64,000 nucleotides of DNA, from assembly GCF_000012325.1 (NCBI RefSeq), contig NC_003910.7:3782001-3846000 (forward strand), in the 5' to 3' direction. The notes under the pieces are model-generated. The model was not told where the DNA came from, did not search any database, and saw only the letters and a program-made list of their open reading frames with translations. This stretch comes from Colwellia psychrerythraea 34H. Its GTDB lineage: Bacteria; Pseudomonadota; Gammaproteobacteria; Enterobacterales; Alteromonadaceae. Position numbers and translations under genes: made by a program. Below, one piece after another: positions 18,594 through 27,797 of the stretch (position 1 is its first letter; the number at the start of each line of letters is the position of its first letter).

Positions 18594-19416
18594 CTGATAT
18601 TTCCTCAAGAAACGGCATAGCAATGGTCGTCACTTGTTGGGTTAATTGTTGGTACTGTACTTGGTCTTTGGTTTGAGTTTGCTTTACGGCTTGATCTAGT
18701 TGTTTATCTTGATAAGGCTGACTAATTAAAATGCGGGAAATGCTGCCATGGCCAATCTGTAGTTTTTGATGCCAACTGGCTTGTTGCCAATCTAACTGCA
18801 ATATATGCGCTAAAATCATGCGAATAACGCCGCCATGCACGATAACTAAAATTCGCTTATTTTTTTGTGATTCTTTTTTCCCCTGGCCTTGCGCTAATAT
18901 AAGTGCTTCTTTTTGCTTAGTGGCAATGCTGACTTGCTGTTCTATCAGCTTTTTCCAAGCCAGTTTCACGCGAAGATGAAAATCAGGCAACGCTTCAGCT
19001 TGTGGTAATACAATGTTTGCAGGTGCCTGAAAAAAGCCTTCAAGTTGTGACCAATGCAGTTGAGTTTTCTCTACACCCTCTTGTTCAGTTTCAACAACAC
19101 TACCTTCGAAAACACTTTCTTCGAACAGAAGATCATCAAAAGGCACACCATCAAAACTGCCGAAGTTCATCTCTTGTAACTCAGGTGATATTTCTAAGGA
19201 TAATTGGCCTAACTGTGAAAATTCTCTTGCTAGGTTTTGGCAACGTATCAACGGAGAAGAAATAACTCCTTGATAGGCGTTAGAGGTTTTTTGTTGTGCC
19301 AGTAAACGTCCAAGCAAACGCGCATTTTCTGCAGCGATAGGGGCAACGTTAGTAGAGCCGTATAAGGCTGGCTTGCCCAAGACTTTAACATGTCTTATTA
19401 AGTCAATTTCAAGCAT
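18583..19416 (-). CDS. cobC: Histidine phosphatase, alpha-ribazole phosphatase-like (CobC)
   Basis: Phosphoglycerate-mutase superfamily protein of 277 aa, probably removing phosphate from alpha-ribazole-5'-phosphate or adenosylcobalamin-5'-phosphate. It has the N-terminal [15 protein letters not shown] (the RH dyad is present, the usual Gly after it is Val), [22 protein letters not shown], and the second catalytic His in [12 protein letters not shown]. It is longer than the typical 200 aa because of a Glu-rich insertion near residue 110, a basic stretch near 190 and a Gln-rich tail. Its place between cobU and cobQ supports the assignment. Confidence 0.85.
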   Translation of the reverse strand: MLEIDLIRHVKVLGKPALYGSTNVAPIAAENARLLGRLLAQQKTSNAYQGVISSPLIRCQNLAREFSQLGQLSLEISPELQEMNFGSFDGVPFDDLLFEESVFEGSVVETEQEGVEKTQLHWSQLEGFFQAPANIVLPQAEALPDFHLRVKLAWKKLIEQQVSIATKQKEALILAQGQGKKESQKNKRILVIVHGGVIRMILAHILQLDWQQASWHQKLQIGHGSISRILISQPYQDKQLDQAVKQTQTKDQVQYQQLTQQVTTIAMPFLEEISDEH

Positions 19417-19433
19417 ATTGAAAGCTCACTATA

Positions 19434-19994
19434 TTACTCACCATTACTTTTTATACAAAGCGGGATACCCGCAGTAACCAAGGTGACTTTATCTGAAACT
19501 TCTGCAACTTTCTGGTTTAACCAGCCACAATAATCAACATATAATCGGGTAGATTCACCCATGGGTATTACACCTAACCCTATCTCATTACTAACAATAA
19601 TAATGTCAGCATTTACTGAGGCTAAGCCCGTGGCTAATTTGTCTATTTCAGTTTGTAAATGTTGGGATTGCTGACCACGATTCTCTTCATGAACCGCATA
19701 AAGTTGATTGTTTAACCACAGCGTTAAGCAATCCAGCAAGTAGACATTATTGTTATCAAGATCACTCAATGTTTCTGCGAGGGCTAATGGGCATTCAATT
19801 AATTGCCAACTTTCACCCCGAGCACCTCTATCACTTTGATGTTGGGCTATTCTATTGTCCATTTCTGGATCAATGGCGGTTGCTGTTGCAATATAAACCG
19901 CTTGTTTTCCCTGCTTTACTGATAACTCGAGTGTCTGTTGCTCGGCAAATCGAGACTTGCCCGATCTAGCTCCACCTAAAACAAGATGAATCAT
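19434..19994 (-). CDS. cobU: Adenosylcobinamide kinase / adenosylcobinamide-phosphate guanylyltransferase CobU
   Basis: Cytoplasmic bifunctional enzyme of 186 aa that phosphorylates adenosylcobinamide and transfers GMP from GTP to it. It starts MIHLVLGGARSGKSRFAE, containing the P-loop. It continues with VYIATATAIDPEMDNRIAQHQSDR, where the His is the expected GMP-accepting region. It then has LLDCLTLWLNN and VSNEIGLGVIPMGESTRLYVD. The stop codon overlaps the upstream cobS by 4 bp, as expected for translational coupling. Length is normal for the family. Confidence 0.95.
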   Translation of the reverse strand: MIHLVLGGARSGKSRFAEQQTLELSVKQGKQAVYIATATAIDPEMDNRIAQHQSDRGARGESWQLIECPLALAETLSDLDNNNVYLLDCLTLWLNNQLYAVHEENRGQQSQHLQTEIDKLATGLASVNADIIIVSNEIGLGVIPMGESTRLYVDYCGWLNQKVAEVSDKVTLVTAGIPLCIKSNGE

Positions 19995-20878
19995 CCGACT
20001 ATTCCCATAAAACTGTGTCCTGTGAGGCTATGTCCCATAAAGTTGTGCCCCGTAAGAGCAACTTCTATGAATACATCTTTATTAATATAAGAAACGATCG
20101 TTAAATAGATAAGTAACTCAGAGAGTTGCTGCCCGGCACCTAAACAGTCACCAGTAAAACCTCCTATCCTCGCCATAAGCCATTGCTTAAAAAGCCAACG
20201 AAACAACACTAAAACGATCAACAACGAGAAAATCACTTCACTAGAATAAAAAATGAGCGGAGCGAGACCTATCAAGAGCAAAATAGTTAATTCTGATGAG
20301 GATTGTGCTTGGGCTAATGGTTTACTCTTACTTTGTTCAATATCACTTACATAGGGCATAGATGAGATTAAGCTGCCAGCAACCGCTCGGGATAAAACCT
20401 CTGCTAATAAAATAGCTAAAAGTAAGTGATTACTATCTTGCTCAGCTAGTTTTACCAGTAATGTAAATTTTAATAATAAAGCCATCACTAAGGTAACGGC
20501 ACCATAAGTGCCGATACGACTATCTTTCATAATAGTCAGTCGTTTTTCTATGGTGAAAGCACCACCGATACCGTCAGCCATATCAGCTAAACCATCTTCA
20601 TGAAAAGCGCCTGTTAATAACAAGCTTATCGTCATAGTTAACAATATAGATATATTGGCGGGTAAAAAGGTACTAAAACAGACATAACTTAACGCGAGCA
20701 GTAAACCAGTGACTAAGCCTACTAAGGAGAAGTATCGATTAGCTTTATTTAATAATGCTTCTGAATAATGCATGGTTTTAGGAACAGGCAAACGAGTAAA
20801 AAAGCTTAACGCTAAATAAAATAAATTCAGCTGCGCAGCTACTTTATTTTTTAGCGGCTCATTCACTGATACACTCAT
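19991..20878 (-). CDS. cobS: Adenosylcobinamide-GDP ribazoletransferase CobS, with repeated C-terminal tail
   Basis: Polytopic inner-membrane enzyme of 295 aa that joins adenosylcobinamide-GDP to alpha-ribazole (phosphate), the last step of cobalamin assembly. It shows SFFTRLPVPK near the N-terminus, GAFHEDGLADMADGIGG (Asp-rich, metal binding), KDSRIGTYGAVTLV and RIGGFTGDCLGAGQQLSE, with about six hydrophobic segments. The last 20 or so residues are an extra hydrophilic tail made of two copies of a 10-residue unit (LTGHNFMGHS / LTGHSFMGIV). It overlaps cobT upstream and cobU downstream by 4 bp each. Confidence 0.94.
   Translation of the reverse strand: MSVSVNEPLKNKVAAQLNLFYLALSFFTRLPVPKTMHYSEALLNKANRYFSLVGLVTGLLLALSYVCFSTFLPANISILLTMTISLLLTGAFHEDGLADMADGIGGAFTIEKRLTIMKDSRIGTYGAVTLVMALLLKFTLLVKLAEQDSNHLLLAILLAEVLSRAVAGSLISSMPYVSDIEQSKSKPLAQAQSSSELTILLLIGLAPLIFYSSEVIFSLLIVLVLFRWLFKQWLMARIGGFTGDCLGAGQQLSELLIYLTIVSYINKDVFIEVALTGHNFMGHSLTGHSFMGIVG
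20004..20063 (-). repeat. Two tandem 30-bp imperfect repeats at the 3' end of cobS
   Basis: Units 20004-20033 and 20034-20063 both begin CCCATAAA on the plus strand and encode the duplicated LTGH-FMG tail of CobS. The repeat length is a multiple of three, so the frame is kept. The copies differ at about a third of positions, so the duplication is not recent. Confidence 0.7.
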
Positions 20879-22053
20879 ACCGTAACACCTGCACTTTCAA
20901 AGCTGGCCATATTATTATAAAAACTTGCAGAGGCTTTTATTAAAGGAAAAGCAAGTGCGGCACCTGTTCCCTCTCCTAAGCGAAGACCTAAATTCAATAA
21001 AGGTTGGCTGCTTGACTCATTAAATGTTTGCGCCGAGATCAGTTCTTCAAGCAATTTTTGGTGGGCATTTTCTTGAGAAACGTGAGAGAAAATTAAATAG
21101 TTAGCCACATCTTTATCTAAGCGCAGTGCAACTAAAGCAGCGACACTGACAATAAAGCCATCAATAACAACCGGTATACTAGCAGTCGCCGCTGATAATA
21201 TAGCAGAGACCATTTGAACTATCTCAAAACCGCCTAACTCAGATAACAGCAATATAATCTCATCTTGAGTTAAATTTTCAACATTCTTCTCTGATACTTT
21301 AACGCGTTGAAGTGCGCTTTCAATTAAGGCTATTTTTTTCTCTAATTGCTCATCAGTAATACCGGTACCCCGACCAACACACTCAGGAACACTAGATAAA
21401 GTTAAAGCCGACATTAATGCAGCAGCTGAACTGGTATTGGCAATGCCCATTTCACCTAATAACAATATCTCAGCACCTTGCTTAACTTGTGCTTCAACCA
21501 GTTGTCTTGCATAGTCGAATCCTTGCTCTACCGCTATGATAGACATAGCGCTTTCAACTGAGAAATCATTTGTTCCTGCACCAAGTCGTTGCTCAATAAA
21601 GTTAACACTATTCATTGTTTTGCTTGCAACTTGAGGGACTTCATCAGCGGAAATAGGCTGTAATATACCGCAGTCGACCACAGTTAAAGCGATATCATTA
21701 CTTTGACAAAAACAATTTATCGCAGCACCACCCATTAAAAAATTTAGTACCATCTGTTTAGTAACTGCACTGGGCGCAATACTAACATTATTATCATTAA
21801 TACCGTGGTCACCAGAAAAAACTAACATAACAGGATTATTTATACTGATTTGGCTAGAACTCTCTAGCTCAGAATGACTAAAGTCTGAGTCATTACAATC
21901 TGAATTTTTTTGATGCCTTTGATTAGTGATCAAAGCAAGTTGCAGCGCCAAAGGCTCTAGTGCCCCTAATGCACCTAATGGTTTAGTTTTGTTATCAATT
22001 TGGGCTTGTATAAATTCTATGCTTTTTACATTTAAAGGCGTGATGGGGATCAT
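20875..22053 (-). CDS. cobT: Nicotinate-nucleotide--dimethylbenzimidazole phosphoribosyltransferase CobT
   Basis: Cytoplasmic enzyme of 392 aa that makes alpha-ribazole-5'-phosphate from nicotinate mononucleotide and dimethylbenzimidazole. It has IDNKTKPLGALGALE, VFSGDHGINDNNVSIAPSAVT, FLMGGAAINCFC, LLGEMGIANTSSAAAL, GRGTGITDEQL and VIDGFIVSVAAL. The catalytic-Glu region RLGEGTGAALAFPLI lies near the C-terminus. It is first in the operon and overlaps cobS by 4 bp. About 35 residues near position 45-75 (Ser/Asn-rich) are longer than usual. No cobalamin riboswitch was seen upstream. Confidence 0.95.
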   Translation of the reverse strand: MIPITPLNVKSIEFIQAQIDNKTKPLGALGALEPLALQLALITNQRHQKNSDCNDSDFSHSELESSSQISINNPVMLVFSGDHGINDNNVSIAPSAVTKQMVLNFLMGGAAINCFCQSNDIALTVVDCGILQPISADEVPQVASKTMNSVNFIEQRLGAGTNDFSVESAMSIIAVEQGFDYARQLVEAQVKQGAEILLLGEMGIANTSSAAALMSALTLSSVPECVGRGTGITDEQLEKKIALIESALQRVKVSEKNVENLTQDEIILLLSELGGFEIVQMVSAILSAATASIPVVIDGFIVSVAALVALRLDKDVANYLIFSHVSQENAHQKLLEELISAQTFNESSSQPLLNLGLRLGEGTGAALAFPLIKASASFYNNMASFESAGVTV

Positions 22054-22274
22054 TGGGATAGTCTAAATAGTTGTTGGATATAGAAAAAATAATGACAGTA
22101 TTTTAAGCTATTTAAATCACTAAAAATATAATTCTTTTTCACTATGATATGTCGTTAAATACATCATAATTTTATGTTCTGACATAAGATGTTAATATTT
22201 TACCTAATAACATTTACTCCGATGTTAACTAGGAAAAACTGTTAAAACTCTGTACCATCAGTACTAGAAAGTAT

Positions 22275-22466
22275 TTATACCAATCAAACAAATACCAATT
22301 GCACTAAATAATTGATCATTTTCAAGAGGTCTAAATATCCAATAACATTGTTGCTTTCAATCCCAATAGCCAGCTATTACTCAATCAAGCGCCTTGTTCT
22401 TGCAAATTTATCCTCACTGAATTATGTAACCTTAATTAATACAAGTGGTATTACTTATTGGTATTA
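22275..22466 (-). mobile_element. Family A repeat (158 bp, reversed) nested in a second TACCAA/TTGGTA pair
   Basis: The inner copy, 22293-22450, is 158 bp and aligns reversed to 16264-16421. It is enclosed by another end pair, TACCAATCAAACAAA (from 22278) and TTACTTATTGGTA (to 22463). The outer pair is flanked by TTA on both sides (22275-22277 and 22464-22466). The inner copy lacks matching flanks (AAA against TTA). The remainder of the 22054-22499 gap, between cobT and the lipoprotein gene, contains no recognisable gene or riboswitch. Confidence 0.72.
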
Positions 22467-22499
22467 CCTTAAAATTTTACGTCAGGCTGATATAGTTTT

Positions 22500-23048
22500 A
22501 TGAAAAAATATGCAAAATATACCCTTATCCTTTCTAGCATTTTATTAACAAGTTGCGTTAATCAAAATACAAAAATTGCCACAAACATCATGCCCACCAC
22601 TAATGCTTGTACTAAACTCGATTTACTTAAGAGTGCTTATTATGATGATTTTTCTTCATTAAAAGAGATTAAGGTTTCAGGGAGAGCCAGTAATATATGG
22701 AAAGCTAAATATCAGCTTTTTGGTGAAAACTGCCAGGTGTTCTCATGGGGTGGAAAACAGCATACCTATTCTTGCAACTTAGTAGCGCCGAATGAAGAAA
22801 CGGCTAAAAGCTATTACCAAAGTGCTAAAAGAGTCACCCAAGAGTGTTTAGGTGAACAATGGCAGTTGGAAGAAAGTAAAAGAAAACATGACGATGGTAT
22901 GAAAACGACCTTTACCAACCATGATGCTAAACCGAATGAGAAAGTGACTTTTTCAACGCACTTAGTACCTACTTCAGGTTTATTTTCCACAACATGGACA
23001 GTTTACTATTATGTTGGCAATAGCTCAAAGCCAAGTAATAATAAGTAA
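22500..23048 (+). CDS. Predicted lipoprotein of unknown function
   Basis: Protein of 182 aa with a clear lipoprotein signal: MKKYAKYTLILSSILLTSC, lipobox LTSC and Cys at about residue 19. The mature part has four further cysteines (ACTKL, ENCQVF, YSCNL, QECLG) that could form disulfides in the periplasm. A central charged stretch is rich in Lys/Glu. I do not recognise the family. The gene stands alone, starts 34 bp after the outer end of a repeat element, and ends before a strong terminator at 23128-23176. Confidence 0.75.
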   Translation: MKKYAKYTLILSSILLTSCVNQNTKIATNIMPTTNACTKLDLLKSAYYDDFSSLKEIKVSGRASNIWKAKYQLFGENCQVFSWGGKQHTYSCNLVAPNEETAKSYYQSAKRVTQECLGEQWQLEESKRKHDDGMKTTFTNHDAKPNEKVTFSTHLVPTSGLFSTTWTVYYYVGNSSKPSNNK

Positions 23049-23127
23049 TCATGAATTTGATTTTAAAACGTAGGCTAATGATTATCTAAAGATACTCTAT
23101 GATATAAGCATACGTATTTCATAGAGT

Positions 23128-23176
23128 AAAAAGCTGATATTTACCTAAGTTATACTGGGTAAATATCAGCTTTTTT
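23128..23176. terminator. Strong bidirectional terminator between the lipoprotein gene and pilU
   Basis: The stem AAAAAGCTGATATTTACC / GGTAAATATCAGCTTTTTT has 18 paired bases, a 12-nt loop and A/T runs at both ends. It separates two convergent genes and can serve both. Confidence 0.9.
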
Positions 23177-23204
23177 CATTCATAATCTAAAAACTTACTC
23201 GTTT

Positions 23205-24332
23205 CTAGTTATCTGTAGAGTCGAAGCCATCTAATGTGACACCTGATAAGCCGCCTGTACCACCCTGCTCATTACTGCGCAATTTAATCATTAAACGTAA
23301 ATCATTCGGCGAGTCCGCATGATGTAATGCATCCGCATAAGTAATCATACCCTGTTGGTAATGGTTGAATAATGCTTGGTCAAACGTTTGCATACCTAAT
23401 TCATTTGATTTTTCCATCACCTCTTTAATACCACCAATGTCACCTTTTTTAATGAGTTCACTAATATAAGGAGAATTAAGCAATACTTCGATGGCGGCAA
23501 CTCGGCTATGACCATCTTTTGTCGGTACCAGTTGCTGGGCAATAATACCGCGCAGATTTAACGCTAAATCAAACAACAACTTTCCATGCTGGTCCGCTGG
23601 CACTAAGTGCATAATCCGGTCAATAGCTTGGTTAGCATTGTTTGCATGCAAGGTAGCTATACATAAATGCCCCGTTTCTGCAAAACTAAGCGCATGCTCC
23701 ATTATCTCTTGGTTTCGAATCTCACCAATTAAAATGACATCAGGTGCTTGGCGTAATGAGCTTTGCAGTGCCGCATCAAAGGATACGGTATCTAAGCCAA
23801 CTTCACGCTGAGTGACCATACTCTTTCCGTGCTCATGAACAAACTCCACTGGGTCTTCAATAGTAAGAATATGCCCACAAGAGTTACGGTTACGATAACC
23901 TATCAATGAAGCCATCGATGTCGATTTACCAGTACCGGTACCACCCACAAAAAGCACTAAACCACGTTTAGACATAACCACATCTTTTAAAATCGGAGGT
24001 AAGCCTAAATCATCAACATCAGGAATATCTGTAACAATACGACGAACAACCATGCCCGCCATATCTCGTTGCCAAAAAGCAGAAATACGAAAACGACCGA
24101 TGTCATCAATTTGAATGGCAAAATTACATTCTTTTTCAGTATCAAATTGATTTTTTTGCTTCTCATTCATGGAGTCATAAACTAAAGCTAATGACTGTTC
24201 AGCAGTCAGTACCACGTCATCTATAGGCTGTAAATCACCATTTATTTTAGCGCTCACTGGTAATTTTGCCGTAACGAACATATCTGAGGCGTCTTGCTTT
24301 ACCATCCTTTCTAATAATTCATGAAGATTCAT
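23205..24332 (-). CDS. pilU: Type IV pilus retraction ATPase PilU
   Basis: Cytoplasmic hexameric ATPase of 375 aa that works with PilT in pilus retraction and twitching. It shows the N-terminal MNLHELLERMVKQDASDMFVT, Walker A GGTGTGKSTS, the Asp box ILTIEDPVEF, Walker B VILIGEIRN and the His box HLCIATLHANNANQA. The C-terminus is extended and Gly/Asp-rich (NEQGGTGGLSG), as in PilU and not PilT. It follows pilT by 46 bp on the same strand, the usual pilTU arrangement. Confidence 0.93.
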   Translation of the reverse strand: MNLHELLERMVKQDASDMFVTAKLPVSAKINGDLQPIDDVVLTAEQSLALVYDSMNEKQKNQFDTEKECNFAIQIDDIGRFRISAFWQRDMAGMVVRRIVTDIPDVDDLGLPPILKDVVMSKRGLVLFVGGTGTGKSTSMASLIGYRNRNSCGHILTIEDPVEFVHEHGKSMVTQREVGLDTVSFDAALQSSLRQAPDVILIGEIRNQEIMEHALSFAETGHLCIATLHANNANQAIDRIMHLVPADQHGKLLFDLALNLRGIIAQQLVPTKDGHSRVAAIEVLLNSPYISELIKKGDIGGIKEVMEKSNELGMQTFDQALFNHYQQGMITYADALHHADSPNDLRLMIKLRSNEQGGTGGLSGVTLDGFDSTDN

Positions 24333-24378
24333 TTATTACCCTCTATTCCTGTCAGTTCTACATTTACAAAACACCATG

Positions 24379-25422
24379 TTAAAAGCCTGAAAATTGATTT
24401 TTATCAACTGCTTTTTCCATCGCATCTTGTTTAGTAATCATGCCTCTGTTAACAAGGCCCTGTAGACATTGATCCATAGTCTGCATGCCATGTTGCATAC
24501 CTGTTTGAATCGCTGAGTACATTTGGGCAATTTTATCTTCACGAATAAGGTTTCGAATAGCGGGAACCCCAATCATAATTTCATGAGCAGCAACACGACC
24601 ACCACCGACTCTTTTAATTAGGCATTGTGAAATTACCGCGCGAAGTGACTCTGACAGCATTGAGCGAACCATAGATTTTTCTTCGCCTGGAAATACATCA
24701 ATAATACGGTCAATAGTTTTTGGTGCTGAGGTTGTATGCAAGGTGCCAAAGACTAAATGGCCTGTTTCTGCTGCTGTCATAGCTAAGCGAATCGTTTCTA
24801 AATCTCGCATTTCACCGACTAAGATCACATCTGGATCTTCACGCAAGGCTGAACGTAATGCAGCTGAAAAGCTTAACGTATCGCGGTGAACTTCACGCTG
24901 ATTAATAAGACACTTTTTATTTTCATGTACAAATTCTATTGGATCTTCAATGGTGAGAATATGATCGTGTTTATGATCATTAATATAATCAACCATCGCA
25001 GCTAACGTGGTTGATTTTCCTGAGCCGGTAGGCCCAGTAACTAACACCAAGCCACGTGGTGTATCTGATATTTCACGAAATATTTCAGGACACCCTAAAT
25101 CATCAAGTGAAAGGATTTTACTCGGGATTGTACGAAATACGGCTGCGGGGCCTCTATTTTGATTAAAAGCATTAACCCTGAAACGTGCTAAGTTTGGTAC
25201 TTCAAATGAGAAATCGACTTCCAAGTTTTCTTCATATTCTTTACGTTGACGATCATTCATAATGTCATAAACTAACGCATTAACATCTTTGCCATCAAAG
25301 GCTGGAATATTCAGTTTACGTACGTCACCATCAACACGAATAGCGGGCGGTGTACCTGTTGATAAATGTAAATCTGATGCGTTATGCTCCACACTAAATG
25401 CGAGTAGTTCGGTAATATCCAT
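24379..25422 (-). CDS. pilT: Type IV pilus retraction ATPase PilT
   Basis: Cytoplasmic ATPase of 347 aa that powers depolymerisation of type IV pili. It shows MDITELLAFSVEHNASDLHLS, Walker A GPTGSGKSTT, the Asp box ILTIEDPIEF, Walker B VILVGEMRD, the His box HLVFGTLHT, and the PilT-specific AIRNLIREDK near the C-terminus. The C-terminal DKNQFSGF is compact. It lies upstream of pilU, and divergent from yggS across a 115-bp gap that probably holds both promoters. Confidence 0.96.
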   Translation of the reverse strand: MDITELLAFSVEHNASDLHLSTGTPPAIRVDGDVRKLNIPAFDGKDVNALVYDIMNDRQRKEYEENLEVDFSFEVPNLARFRVNAFNQNRGPAAVFRTIPSKILSLDDLGCPEIFREISDTPRGLVLVTGPTGSGKSTTLAAMVDYINDHKHDHILTIEDPIEFVHENKKCLINQREVHRDTLSFSAALRSALREDPDVILVGEMRDLETIRLAMTAAETGHLVFGTLHTTSAPKTIDRIIDVFPGEEKSMVRSMLSESLRAVISQCLIKRVGGGRVAAHEIMIGVPAIRNLIREDKIAQMYSAIQTGMQHGMQTMDQCLQGLVNRGMITKQDAMEKAVDKNQFSGF

Positions 25423-25537
25423 AAAAGCCTCTTTTTATAAAGTGATAAAAAATAATAATATTATCTTTTATCGGTAATAATTTAATAGGTTATACTAACC
25501 AGAAAATAAGATAAGTTAACATAGCTCAATATTTAAT

Positions 25538-26257
25538 ATGATAAATGTAAAAGATAATCTTAATAAAGTTAAAGCGCAAATTCAGCAAGCTTGTCAACAA
25601 AGTGGTCGATTAACTCCCCTTGCAGAATTATCAAAACAATCATCTCCAGTATCGCTACTAGCCGTGAGTAAAACTAAGCCAACTTCACTTGTTGAACAAG
25701 CGTACCTGGCTGGTCAACACGATTTTGGTGAAAACTACCTGCAAGAAGCAGTAGAGAAAATAGCAGAGTTAGCAAATTTACCTGAGATAGTTTGGCACTT
25801 TATTGGTCCTATCCAATCAAATAAAACAAAACAAATTGCCAGTAACTTCTCTTGGGTTCATAGTGTTGACAGAGAAAAAATAGCCTTGCGTCTTAATCAA
25901 CATCTCACGGATGATAATTGTCACGATACTCCGCTAAACATTTGTTTACAAGTCAATATTAGCAATGAAGAGTCAAAGTCAGGTATAAGTATTGAGCAGG
26001 TTTTTTCTCTTGCTAAAATTGTTGATAGTTGTGATAAACTCACCCTAAGAGGCTTAATGGCTGTTCCTGAAAAAAATGCCCCTAAAGCCTGTTATGAGCA
26101 AATGCAGCAATTGTTTACCCAACTTAAAAAGCAATATCCCAGCGTTGATACTCTCTCTCTTGGCATGTCTAATGATTTAGATAACGCTGTAGCCCACGGT
26201 TCAACCATGGTGAGAATTGGCACCGCCATTTTTGGCGCCAGAGAAAATAAAATTTAA
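25538..26257 (+). CDS. yggS: PLP homeostasis protein YggS/YlmE
   Basis: Cytoplasmic pyridoxal-phosphate-binding protein of 239 aa with a TIM-barrel alanine-racemase fold. It maintains vitamin B6 balance and has no known catalysis. It shows LLAVSKTKP (the PLP Lys), GQHDFGENYLQEA, WHFIGPIQSNKTK, LRGLMAVPE, LSLGMSNDLDNAVAHGSTMVRIGTAIFG. It starts a run of genes (yggS-proC-yggT-DUF4426) known to cluster in gammaproteobacteria next to pilT. Confidence 0.95.
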   Translation: MINVKDNLNKVKAQIQQACQQSGRLTPLAELSKQSSPVSLLAVSKTKPTSLVEQAYLAGQHDFGENYLQEAVEKIAELANLPEIVWHFIGPIQSNKTKQIASNFSWVHSVDREKIALRLNQHLTDDNCHDTPLNICLQVNISNEESKSGISIEQVFSLAKIVDSCDKLTLRGLMAVPEKNAPKACYEQMQQLFTQLKKQYPSVDTLSLGMSNDLDNAVAHGSTMVRIGTAIFGARENKI

Positions 26258-26283
26258 CCATTAATCGTTTAGGAATCCCTTTT

Positions 26284-27105
26284 ATGAATAAAATAGCCTT
26301 TATAGGTGCCGGCAATATGGCACGTGCCATAATTATTGGTTTAGTTAATTCTGGTATCACTCCCCAAGACATTATAGTAGCCAACCCTTCTGAAACTAAG
26401 AGACTCAATTTAGCGACAGAGTTTGGAGTGTTACAAACAAACGATAATATCAAAGCCAGTGAGTTCGCCGATGTTATTGTGCTTTGTGTTAAACCACACT
26501 TTATCACTGATGTTTGTTTTCAAATAAGCCAAGCAATCGATATAGCAGGAAAACTATTCATTTCTGTTGCCGCAGGTACTACCGTTGCACAAATTCAATC
26601 AGCGTTATCAAAAGACGACACTTTAAACCTTGCTCCTGTAGTCCGTGTCATGCCAAATACCCCTTCTCAACTTGGTTTAGGCATGAGTGGTCTATTTGCT
26701 TCAAAAGAAGTGGCGGTAGAGCAAAAGGCTAATGCAGAAAAAATTACTAACGCGGTTGGCAAAAGTATTTGGCTCGACACAGAAGATAAGATTAATAATA
26801 TTATCGCTGTTGCTGGTTCTGCTCCAGCCTACTATTTCTTATTTATGGAAGCGATGGAACAGCAAGCAAAGCAGTATGGTTTTTCTGCAGAAGAAAGCCG
26901 TATGCTAGTGCAACAGACCGCGCTTGGTGCTGCCCAAATGGTCGCTCACAACAGCGCCCCTATCAGTGAGTTGCGCGCTAATGTCACCTCAAAAGGCGGT
27001 ACAACACATGCCGCAATAGAACGTTTTAAGGCTGATGGTATAGAAGAAATAGTTAAAAATGCCATGAATGCTGCAATTGCTCGTGCTGTAGAAATGGCTA
27101 AATAA
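26284..27105 (+). CDS. proC: Pyrroline-5-carboxylate reductase
   Basis: Cytoplasmic NAD(P)H-dependent enzyme of 273 aa, the last step of proline synthesis. It has the N-terminal Rossmann loop IAFIGAGNMARAI, VVRVMPNTPSQLGLGMSGL, and the C-terminal dimerisation signature GSAPAYYFLFMEAME with LRANVTSKGGTTHAAIERF. It starts 26 bp after yggS with AGGAATCCC before the ATG. Length and motifs are complete. Confidence 0.96.
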   Translation: MNKIAFIGAGNMARAIIIGLVNSGITPQDIIVANPSETKRLNLATEFGVLQTNDNIKASEFADVIVLCVKPHFITDVCFQISQAIDIAGKLFISVAAGTTVAQIQSALSKDDTLNLAPVVRVMPNTPSQLGLGMSGLFASKEVAVEQKANAEKITNAVGKSIWLDTEDKINNIIAVAGSAPAYYFLFMEAMEQQAKQYGFSAEESRMLVQQTALGAAQMVAHNSAPISELRANVTSKGGTTHAAIERFKADGIEEIVKNAMNAAIARAVEMAK

Positions 27106-27165
27106 AAACGTATTAAACTAATTCTAACGAATTCAAAGTAACCAAAATTAAGTAGAGGAAAAAAA

Positions 27166-27711
27166 ATGGAAGCAATTATTTATTTGCTTAGATTCGCCTT
27201 CGACGCCTTGTTAATGATTTTAATCATGCGTGTATGGCTACAATGGGTTAAAGCTGACTTTTATAATCCATTAAGTCAGTTTATTGTCAAAGTAAGTAAT
27301 CCATTAGTGATACCACTGCGTCGAGTTATTCCAGGCTTAGGTGGTTTTGACTTAGCAACAATACTCATTGCTTATGTAGTAGCAACGCTGAAGTTTGTTT
27401 CCCTCGCCGCTTTATCCGGTGAGAGTTTAGGGGTGTTAGCTTTTTATATCGGTTTATTAGTGTTATTAAAACAAGCTGGATTTCTACTTTTTGTTATCAT
27501 GATTATTATGGCGATCATGAGTTGGGTTGTTCAAGGTTATAATTCAACGTTAATGGTGCTTAGCCAATTGACTGAACCTTTTTTAAATCCTATTCGCAAA
27601 ATAATACCAAATATGGGTGGTTTAGATTTATCAATGTTGCTGGCCTTTTTGCTGATGAATGTCATCAATATCTTACTTTCAAACTCATTACCTTACTGGG
27701 GTGCGTTGTAA
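27166..27711 (+). CDS. yggT: YggT family membrane protein
   Basis: Inner-membrane protein of 181 aa with two YGGT domains in tandem. Each has a hydrophobic helix, a conserved Asn-Pro turn and a downstream amphipathic segment: DFYNPLSQFIVKVSNPLVIPLRRVIPG in the first, and TEPFLNPIRKIIPNMGG in the second. The molecular role is not firmly known. It starts after a good AGAGGAAAA site, 60 bp downstream of proC, in the yggS-proC-yggT order seen in related genomes. Confidence 0.92.
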   Translation: MEAIIYLLRFAFDALLMILIMRVWLQWVKADFYNPLSQFIVKVSNPLVIPLRRVIPGLGGFDLATILIAYVVATLKFVSLAALSGESLGVLAFYIGLLVLLKQAGFLLFVIMIIMAIMSWVVQGYNSTLMVLSQLTEPFLNPIRKIIPNMGGLDLSMLLAFLLMNVINILLSNSLPYWGAL

Positions 27712-27797
27712 AACAATAGTATTTTTTTTGGTCTGTTCTATACTAAAGATATGTAATAGAACAGTACCGATTCCTCTATATTTCTTTGGAGCACCAC

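Noticed and set aside
22054..22499. Cobalamin riboswitch upstream of cobT
   Set aside because: No B12-box-like or GCCACTG-like sequence was seen on the minus strand; the gap holds a nested repeat instead.
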